9,724 bases of DNA, taken from assembly GCA_964504385.1 (NCBI GenBank), contig CAZDEF010000087.1, positions 1 through 9,724 on the forward strand, read 5' to 3'. Shown one piece after another: positions 5,366 to 9,724 of this stretch. Below the pieces are notes generated by a model that searched no databases, was not told the origin of the DNA, and saw nothing but the letters and a program-made list of their open reading frames with translations. The stretch is from Limiplasma sp964504385. Its GTDB lineage: Bacteria > Bacillota > Clostridia > Christensenellales > Aristaeellaceae. A program made the position numbers and the translations under genes. How positions within the stretch are numbered: the first letter of the stretch is position 1; each line of letters opens with the position of its first letter.

Positions 5366-5545
5366 TGGGAGGCTTGGAGGGCCGCAGCCCTCCAAATGGA
5401 TCCTGAACCCAGCGACATGCGCGGTGGGTTCAGCAGTCTTGCGCAGCAAGGCTTTCCTTACGCCGTTTGCCGCTCGGCGAGCCGAAGGCGAGTAGGTAAA
5501 CGGCGCCTTCTCTCGGCGGAAAAGATCGCGTAGCGAGCTTTTTCG
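5366..5545 (+). repeat. Structured dispersed repeat, copy 2
   Basis: A 180-bp element homologous to 4456-4591 and in the same orientation. Hairpins in order: TTGGAGGG/CCCTCCAA (5374-5381, 5388-5395); an insert absent from copy 1 with CTGAACCCA/TGGGTTCAG (5403-5411, 5425-5433) and CTTGC/GCAAG (5438-5442, 5446-5450); the shared 11-bp stem (5461-5471 with 5495-5505, wobble at 5469/5497); and the final TCGC-GTA-GCGA hairpin (5526-5536). In the final hairpin the pair G5524-C5538 replaces the A4569-T4583 pair of copy 1. It fills the gap between the convergent vWA and CcdA-like genes and can terminate transcription from both sides; on the minus strand it begins just after the CcdA-like stop codon. 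Confidence 0.8.
5520..5543. terminator. Bidirectional terminator hairpin within repeat copy 2
   Basis: AAAAG (5520-5524) pairs with CTTTT (5538-5542), then after an A-G mismatch TCGC pairs with GCGA around a GTA loop. Both strands show a hairpin followed by a T-run. It serves the vWA gene on the plus strand and the CcdA-like gene on the minus strand, whose stop codon is at 5555-5557. Confidence 0.6.
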
Positions 5546-5548
5546 ACG

Positions 5549-5562
5549 GGCTGCTCACAGCA
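5549..5562 (+). repeat. 14-nt direct repeat, right copy
   Basis: An exact copy of 5328-5341. It includes the last codons and stop codon of the minus-strand CcdA-like gene (stop 5555-5557). If the intervening ~208 bp were removed, the vWA and CcdA-like genes would converge with almost no gap. Confidence 0.7.
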
Positions 5563-6250
5563 ACTGTCGGAGAAGCAGATACAGCCCGTAGACGATCATG
5601 GCTGCGCCGGCTATGCGGCGGATGAACTGCTGGCGGCTGCGCAGCCAGCCCAGCGCGCCCTTGAGCCACTGGTAAAACAGCATCACCGCCAGCATGGGCA
5701 GGCACAGCCCCAGGGCGAAAACCGCCAGCGACACGATTCCCGTCCACATGGTGGCATTGTTGGCACTGGCGGCCAGCATCAGCGCGTTGGCCAGCACTGG
5801 GGTGAGGCAGGGCGTCCATGATACGGCAATGAGCAGACCGAAGGCAAACGAGCCCCAGAAGCCGCTCATGGCAGGGTGGAAGCGGCTGAGCACGCCGGGC
5901 ATGCGCAGGTTTGGGTGGAGCACGTCCAGCATCCACAGACCAAAGACGAGCATGAACAAACCGGTGATCCGGTCGAGCACGCCGCGGTCGGCGTTCTTGA
6001 GCAAGCTGCCCAGCGCGCCCGCACCCGCGCCCATCAGCGTGAACAGCAGCACGAAGCCGCACAGCAGGCCCGCGCAGCGGCGCAGCACTGCAAGCCGGCC
6101 GCGCAGCTCTTTTTCACCGCCCATCAGGTACATGGAGTACACCGGCAGCATGGGCAGCACGCAGGGCGACACGAAGGCCAGCAGTCCGCCGCCCAGCATC
6201 GCCCACAGCGACATGGCTTGCGGCGCGGCTACAGATTGCAGCAGGTTCAT
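5555..6250 (-). CDS. CcdA/DsbD-type thiol-disulfide transporter membrane protein
   Basis: A 231-residue membrane protein of the CcdA/DsbD-beta family. These proteins carry reducing equivalents from cytoplasmic thioredoxin across the membrane to extracytoplasmic thioredoxin-like proteins, through two membrane-embedded cysteines. Both are present: Cys30 in SPCVLPMLP and Cys148 in SWTPCLTPVL, each in its proline-rich signature. About six hydrophobic segments are seen (roughly 15-38, 60-80, 95-115, 132-158, 168-195, 210-230). The ATG at 6250 lies 1 nt after the stop of the thioredoxin-like gene, and its SD-like AGGCGG lies inside that gene, so translation is coupled. The natural partner is therefore the thioredoxin-like protein encoded just before it. 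The cysteine-bearing substrates are not in the window, and no cytochrome c biogenesis genes are seen. Confidence 0.92.
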   Translation of the reverse strand: MNLLQSVAAPQAMSLWAMLGGGLLAFVSPCVLPMLPVYSMYLMGGEKELRGRLAVLRRCAGLLCGFVLLFTLMGAGAGALGSLLKNADRGVLDRITGLFMLVFGLWMLDVLHPNLRMPGVLSRFHPAMSGFWGSFAFGLLIAVSWTPCLTPVLANALMLAASANNATMWTGIVSLAVFALGLCLPMLAVMLFYQWLKGALGWLRSRQQFIRRIAGAAMIVYGLYLLLRQLL

Positions 6251-6251
6251 A

Positions 6252-6764
6252 TCAGTCTACCGCCTTTCGCACCGCGCCCATGGCGTCCAGCTGGGCGGTC
6301 ATCTGCTCCAGCGTGAGCATATAGGCCGCGCCGGCCTGCAGGGTGCCGTCCGGATTGACAAACAACGACGTGGGATAGCCCGGCACGCCCACCAGCTGCG
6401 TGACCAGCCCGTTTTCATCCTCGAAGAAGGTCACATCGTGCAGATCAAAGCGCTCCTTCACGCTTTCGGTGTTGGAGGCGTCCTCGCCATCCCACGGGTG
6501 CACCAGCACGATGTGCAGACTGTCTTCCTCGTACAGGTCGGTCAGGCGGCGGATGTCCGGCATTTCCTGCATGCAGTACTGGCACCATTCGGTAAAGAAG
6601 TTTACCAGCACTACCTTGCCCAGATAGGGAGTCATGTCCAGTGTGGAATAGGTGTTGAGGATCTCGGTCACGTTGGGCAGTTCGGTCTGTTCCGCCGCGG
6701 CGGGCAGAACCAGCGCCAGCAGGCACAGGGCCAGCGCGAGGGTTCGTTTCAGCATCTGTTTCAT
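6252..6764 (-). CDS. TlpA/ResA-like secreted or membrane-anchored thioredoxin-fold protein
   Basis: A 170-residue protein starting MKQMLKRTLALALCLLALVL, a basic-then-hydrophobic signal sequence ending AAAEQ, so it is exported. There is no lipobox cysteine at the predicted cleavage site, so it may be cleaved or remain as an N-terminal anchor. The thioredoxin fold has the active site WCQYC (Cys61, Cys64), an upstream strand KVVLVNFF, a following proline (Pro69) and the cis-proline loop GYPTSLFVN (Pro131). It likely reduces disulfides on extracytoplasmic proteins using electrons from the CcdA-like partner. An upstream in-frame extension of 18 codons is rejected because AAGGAG at 6775-6780 (minus strand) sits 10 nt before the ATG at 6764. 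It is the first gene of a two-gene operon under the promoter at 6796-6825. Confidence 0.9.
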   Translation of the reverse strand: MKQMLKRTLALALCLLALVLPAAAEQTELPNVTEILNTYSTLDMTPYLGKVVLVNFFTEWCQYCMQEMPDIRRLTDLYEEDSLHIVLVHPWDGEDASNTESVKERFDLHDVTFFEDENGLVTQLVGVPGYPTSLFVNPDGTLQAGAAYMLTLEQMTAQLDAMGAVRKAVD

Positions 6765-6795
6765 GATGATAAAACTCCTTTCAGGGGATAGCTGT

Positions 6796-6825
6796 ATCAT
6801 ACCAGATGACAGGCGCATGAAACAA
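6796..6825 (-). promoter_or_regulatory. Promoter of the thioredoxin-like/CcdA operon
   Basis: Read on the minus strand: TTGTTT (6825-6820), an 18-nt spacer and TATGAT (6801-6796). The start site would be near 6789, giving a leader of about 25 nt with AAGGAG at 6780-6775. Confidence 0.55.
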
Positions 6826-6853
6826 GAGGGTTTGTTTGACAGTGAAGGATCCC

Positions 6854-6886
6854 AAAATGAATTTTATTCTTTTCAAATTTCATTTT
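6854..6886. repeat. Inverted repeat in the divergent intergenic region
   Basis: AAAATGAA (6854-6861) and TTCATTTT (6879-6886) are reverse complements 17 nt apart; TTT/AAA can extend the stem with one bulge. It lies in an AT-rich stretch between the two divergent promoters. It is either a regulator site or a chance effect of AT-rich sequence. Confidence 0.4.
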
Positions 6887-6918
6887 CAGATCCGGACACG
6901 AAAATACATCTTTCGTAC

Positions 6919-6947
6919 TTTACGCTGAAATGGTTACATGTTATAAT
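6919..6947 (+). promoter_or_regulatory. Promoter for the aminotransferase operon
   Basis: TTTACG (6919-6924), a 17-nt spacer and a consensus TATAAT (6942-6947). The start site would be near 6954, leaving a leader of about 87 nt. The hairpin at 6951-6976 begins essentially at the start site. Confidence 0.6.
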
Positions 6948-6950
6948 TCC

Positions 6951-6988
6951 AGACGAACCTTGTGAGGGTTTCGTCTGCTTTTTGTTTT
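6951..6988 (+). terminator. Terminator-like hairpin in the aminotransferase leader
   Basis: AGACGAA (6951-6957) pairs with TTCGTCT (6970-6976); CC/GG inside may extend the stem with a bulged T. It is followed by GCTTTTTGTTTTG. It has the form of an intrinsic terminator but sits at the very 5' end of the predicted transcript, 52 nt before the start codon. It could be an attenuator, a stabilising 5' stem, or the end of an unseen short transcript from further upstream. Confidence 0.55.
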
Positions 6989-7040
6989 GCAGGATGAGGA
7001 TTCGATTCTTTCAAAAAGTCCCAATGGGAGGAATGCTGAT

Positions 7041-8240
7041 ATGCCTACTGAGATCTCTATGCGCTGCCGTGCACTGTCCCCCTCTGCCACGCTGGCTGTG
7101 GATGCCAAGGCCAAGGCCATGCGCGCTGAAGGCATCAATGTGATCGGCTTTGCCGCTGGCGAGCCGGACTTTGACACGCCTGTGGCTGTGCGCTCCGCCT
7201 TCAAGGATGCGCTGGATCGCGGCCAGACACGCTATACCCCCGTGGCCGGCACGCTGGAGCTGCGCACGGCCATCGCCTCCCGCGTGCTCAACGACCACGG
7301 CCTGCGCTACGACATGGACGAGATCATCGTGTGCAACGGTGCGAAGCACGCGCTGTATAACGTGTTTCAGGCCATTCTGAACCCGGGTGACGAGGTGATC
7401 GTGGATAAGCCCTGCTGGGTGAGCTATCCTGAAATGGTGCGCATGGCCGAGGGCCGCCCCGTGTTCCTCAACTGCCCGGAATCGCAGGGCTTCCTGCCCA
7501 GCATGGAGGATCTGGTCAAGTGCATTTCTCCCCGCACCAAGGCCTTTGTGCTCAACACCCCCTCCAACCCCAACGGCTGCGTGTGGACGCGCGAGCAGCT
7601 GCAGGCGCTGGCTGATCTGGCGGTGGAACATGATTTTTATATCATTGCAGATGAAATTTACGAGAAATTGGTGTATGATGGTGTTCAGCACTACTCCATT
7701 GCCACCTTTGGCCCGCCGGTGAAGCGCCACACCATCCTCATCAACGGCGTGAGCAAGGCCTATGCCATGACCGGTCTGCGCATCGGCTATGCCTGCGGGC
7801 CCAAGGAGGTCATCAGCGCGATGACCAAGTACCAGTCCCACGCCACCTCCGGCGCCAACGCCGCCGCCCAGCATGCCGCCGCCGTGGCCCTTACCATGGA
7901 TCAGGGCTGCGTGGAAGAGATGCGGCAGGCGTTTGAGCAGCGCCGCAACAAGCTGGTGGAACTGGTCAACGCCATCCCCGGCCTGAGCTGCCGCAAGCCC
8001 CACGGCGCGTTCTATGTGATGATGAACATCCGCCAGCTGATGGGCAAGAGCATTCAGGGCAAGGTGATCGACGGCAGCCTGTCCTTTGCCGAGGCGCTGC
8101 TGGAGCATGCGCATGTGGCGGTAGTGCCGGGCGTGGCTTTTATGGCGGAAGGCTACTGCCGCCTGAGCTACGCAACTTCCATGGAAAACATTATCGAGGG
8201 CCTGCGCCGTATCGAGGCCTTCGTGAAGGAGCTGACCTAA
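7041..8240 (+). CDS. Class I PLP-dependent aminotransferase (aspartate aminotransferase-like)
   Basis: A 399-residue fold-type I aminotransferase of the subgroup that includes Bacillus/Thermus-type aspartate aminotransferases (AspB/AspC-like); it likely moves amino groups between glutamate and oxaloacetate or a related keto acid in the cytoplasm. Visible features: FAAGEPDFDTP near the N terminus (Gly40), TRYTPVAGTLELR, CNGAKHAL, Asn176 in SNPNG, Asp204 in IIADEIYEKL that contacts the pyridine ring, the Schiff-base lysine Lys239 in GVSKAYAMTGLRIGY with Arg247, and Arg374 in CRLSYA for the substrate carboxylate. An upstream TTG-started extension of 18 codons is rejected because GGGAGG at 7026-7031 positions the ATG at 7041. 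It is followed 3 nt downstream by a (Re)-citrate-synthase-like gene, so the two are one operon. Substrate specificity within the family is not proven. Confidence 0.93.
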   Translation: MPTEISMRCRALSPSATLAVDAKAKAMRAEGINVIGFAAGEPDFDTPVAVRSAFKDALDRGQTRYTPVAGTLELRTAIASRVLNDHGLRYDMDEIIVCNGAKHALYNVFQAILNPGDEVIVDKPCWVSYPEMVRMAEGRPVFLNCPESQGFLPSMEDLVKCISPRTKAFVLNTPSNPNGCVWTREQLQALADLAVEHDFYIIADEIYEKLVYDGVQHYSIATFGPPVKRHTILINGVSKAYAMTGLRIGYACGPKEVISAMTKYQSHATSGANAAAQHAAAVALTMDQGCVEEMRQAFEQRRNKLVELVNAIPGLSCRKPHGAFYVMMNIRQLMGKSIQGKVIDGSLSFAEALLEHAHVAVVPGVAFMAEGYCRLSYATSMENIIEGLRRIEAFVKELT

Positions 8241-8243
8241 CCC

Positions 8244-9635
8244 GTGCTTGAATTCAGCAAGAAGACCAATATGCTCATGCAGGCCAACTACCGCTATGAG
8301 CTGCAGGATGTGGAGGAACCCAACCTCTACCGCGATATTTTCGATTATGACTCCATCCCGAAGATCGCATTCAACAACCGTCATGTGCCCCCTAATATGC
8401 CCAGCGAGATCTGGATGACGGACACCACCTTCCGCGACGGCCAGCAGAGCGTGAGCCCCTTCACGCCCAAGCAGATCGAGCACCTGTTCAAGCTGGAAAG
8501 CCGTTTGGGCGGCCCCAATGGTCTGGTGCGCCAAAGCGAGTTCTTCCTGTACACCGACCGCGACCGCGAGGCGCTGGAGCGCTGCCAAGCGCTGGGGCTG
8601 CGCTTCCCGGAAATCACCACATGGATCCGCGCCAATGAAAAGGACTTTGCGCTGGTGAAGGCTGCCGGTGTGCGGGAGACGGGCATTTTGGTGTCCTGCT
8701 CGGACTACCACATTTTCAAAAAGATGCACCTCACCCGTTCGCAGGCGATGGACAAATATCTGGGCATCGTCAAGGCGGCGCTGGAGCAGGGCATCGTGCC
8801 GCGCTGCCACTTTGAGGACATCACCCGCGCAGACTACTACGGCTTTGTGCTGCCCTTTGCAGAAAAGCTGATGGATCTGTCCCACGACAGCGGCCTGCCC
8901 ATCAAGATCCGCGCGTGCGATACCATGGGCTATGGCGTCAGCTACCCCGGCGCAGCTCTGCCGCGCAGCGTGGCCGGTATCGTCTACGGCCTCAACCACT
9001 ACGCGCAGGTCCCCTCCGAACAGCTGGAGTGGCATGGTCACAACGACTTTTACAAGGTCGTGTCCAATGCGGGCACGGCGTGGCTGTACGGCTGCTCGTC
9101 GGTCAACTGTTCGCTGCTGGGCATTGGCGAACGCACGGGCAACTGCCCGCTGGAAGCCATGGCGGTGGAGTACCAGTCCCTGCGCGGCGAGGACGGCGGC
9201 ATGGATCTGACCGCCGTAACGGAGATCGCTGAATACATGGAGCGGGAGATCGGGCTGGAGATCAGCCCGCGCCAGCCCTTCGTGGGCCGTCACTTCAACG
9301 TGACCCGCGCCGGTATTCATGCCGACGGCCTGCTCAAGGACGAGGAGATCTACAATATTTTCAACACCACTGCCATCCTCAATCGTCCTGCGCTGGTTGC
9401 CGTGGACAGTCACAGCGGCTTGGCCGGTGTGGCGCACTGGATCAACAGCTACTTCCGCCTGCAGGGCGACCACATGGTGGGCAAGCAGGATCCGATGGTG
9501 ATCGAGATGAAGCAGAAGATCGACGATCTGTACGCCCATGGCCGCAACACCGTGATGGGCGATGAAGAACTGGAGATCATGGTGCGCGACTGCGACGTAG
9601 AACGCTACGAGCGCCTGCTGTTCCATAAGAGCTGA
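8244..9635 (+). CDS. (Re)-citrate synthase / 2-isopropylmalate synthase-like DRE-TIM enzyme
   Basis: A 463-residue member of the DRE-TIM metallolyase (HMGL-like) family, which condenses acetyl-CoA with a 2-keto acid. The DRE-type motif is DTTFRDGQQS (60-69), with Arg64 and Asp65; the metal site HGHND is at 264-268; and GIGERTGNCPLEA (293-305) is conserved. A ~55-residue N-terminal extension precedes the barrel (SKKTNMLMQANYRYELQDVE), and the C-terminal LeuA allosteric domain is absent. Both features match the group that contains the (Re)-citrate synthase of Clostridium kluyveri, often auto-annotated as 2-isopropylmalate synthase, so citrate formation from oxaloacetate is the best guess. The start is GTG, with AAGGAG (8226-8231) inside the preceding gene 12 nt upstream. 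An internal ATG at 8271 would remove part of the conserved extension. No aconitase or isocitrate dehydrogenase gene is in view. Confidence 0.85.
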   Translation: MLEFSKKTNMLMQANYRYELQDVEEPNLYRDIFDYDSIPKIAFNNRHVPPNMPSEIWMTDTTFRDGQQSVSPFTPKQIEHLFKLESRLGGPNGLVRQSEFFLYTDRDREALERCQALGLRFPEITTWIRANEKDFALVKAAGVRETGILVSCSDYHIFKKMHLTRSQAMDKYLGIVKAALEQGIVPRCHFEDITRADYYGFVLPFAEKLMDLSHDSGLPIKIRACDTMGYGVSYPGAALPRSVAGIVYGLNHYAQVPSEQLEWHGHNDFYKVVSNAGTAWLYGCSSVNCSLLGIGERTGNCPLEAMAVEYQSLRGEDGGMDLTAVTEIAEYMEREIGLEISPRQPFVGRHFNVTRAGIHADGLLKDEEIYNIFNTTAILNRPALVAVDSHSGLAGVAHWINSYFRLQGDHMVGKQDPMVIEMKQKIDDLYAHGRNTVMGDEELEIMVRDCDVERYERLLFHKS

Positions 9636-9643
9636 AAAATGGC

Positions 9644-9673
9644 AAGCTCCTTCGGTATGTACCGGAGGAGCTT
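9644..9673 (+). terminator. First of two tandem hairpins after the aminotransferase operon
   Basis: A 13-bp stem (9644-9656 with 9661-9673, one T-G wobble) closes an ATGT loop 8 nt after the stop codon. No T-tract follows it, so it may protect the mRNA 3' end or assist the next hairpin. Confidence 0.6.
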
Positions 9674-9674
9674 C

Positions 9675-9705
9675 AGACCGCTGACAAAGTCGTCAGCGGT
9701 CTTTT
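9675..9705 (+). terminator. Intrinsic terminator of the aminotransferase operon
   Basis: AGACCGCTGAC (9675-9685) pairs perfectly with GTCAGCGGTCT (9692-9702) around a 6-nt loop and runs into a TTTT tract (9702-9705). It closes the two-gene operon. Confidence 0.8.
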
Positions 9706-9724
9706 CAAATGGGAAAAGCAAGAA

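Noticed and set aside
4456..5545. Composite transposon or insertion sequence
   Set aside because: No transposase, integrase or long terminal inverted repeats are present; only short structured repeats and one 14-nt direct repeat are seen.
6948..7040. T-box or amino-acid riboswitch in the aminotransferase leader
   Set aside because: The leader is only about 87 nt and lacks a T-box consensus or any aptamer core I recognise; only one terminator-like hairpin is supported.
7011..9626. 871-codon minus-strand open frame opposite the aminotransferase and citrate-synthase-like genes
   Set aside because: Same composition artefact; both plus-strand genes are complete with catalytic residues and ribosome binding sites.

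Overview
The window looks like a chromosomal segment of a moderately GC-rich Gram-positive anaerobe, most likely a Clostridia-class Firmicute (gut-type Oscillospirales or Christensenellales is my best guess; no taxonomic marker gene is present). The reasons are strong AAGGAGG-type ribosome binding sites, sigma-A-like promoters of TTGNNN-17-TATNNT type, A-tract/hairpin/T-tract terminators, a Clostridia-style macro-domain/HTH protein, and a (Re)-citrate-synthase-like DRE-TIM enzyme typical of anaerobic Firmicutes. Nine protein genes are supported. No tRNA, rRNA, CRISPR array or transposase was seen.

Layout. (i) 1-1205: a monocistronic sugar phosphate isomerase/epimerase-like TIM-barrel gene. 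A perfect 14-nt palindrome sits on its predicted transcription start, and a hairpin follows it. (ii) 1228-3301: glmM (phosphoglucosamine mutase, cell-wall precursor synthesis) and a comF-like phosphoribosyltransferase gene 3 nt downstream, probably one operon. (iii) 3316-5545: an accessory-looking cassette. It holds a macro-domain protein fused to a C-terminal HTH-like domain, then a small von Willebrand A (vWA) protein with an intact MIDAS metal site. A related, strongly structured repeat follows each of these two genes (4456-4591 and 5366-5545), so the vWA gene is bracketed by repeat copies. (iv) 5555-6764, minus strand: a secreted or anchored thioredoxin-like protein and a CcdA/DsbD-type membrane protein with a 1-nt gap, a compact extracytoplasmic thiol-redox module. 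(v) 6765-7040: a divergent regulatory region. (vi) 7041-9635: a class I PLP aminotransferase (aspartate-aminotransferase-like) and a (Re)-citrate-synthase/isopropylmalate-synthase-like enzyme, 3 nt apart, closed by tandem hairpins at 9644-9705.

How they work together. glmM and the CcdA/thioredoxin pair serve the cell envelope. The aminotransferase and citrate-synthase-like enzyme plausibly share oxaloacetate/2-oxoglutarate metabolism (glutamate-aspartate supply). The macro-HTH and vWA genes are the least explained part. Macro domains bind or remove ADP-ribose and vWA proteins assemble complexes, so a stress, ADP-ribosylation or phage-response role is possible, but this is inference.

The main points for a second look are the macro-HTH/vWA cassette, its apparently non-standard start codon (AUA at 3380 where an ATG is expected), the two structured repeats with compensatory base-pair changes, and the 14-nt direct repeat that flanks the second repeat like an insertion footprint.
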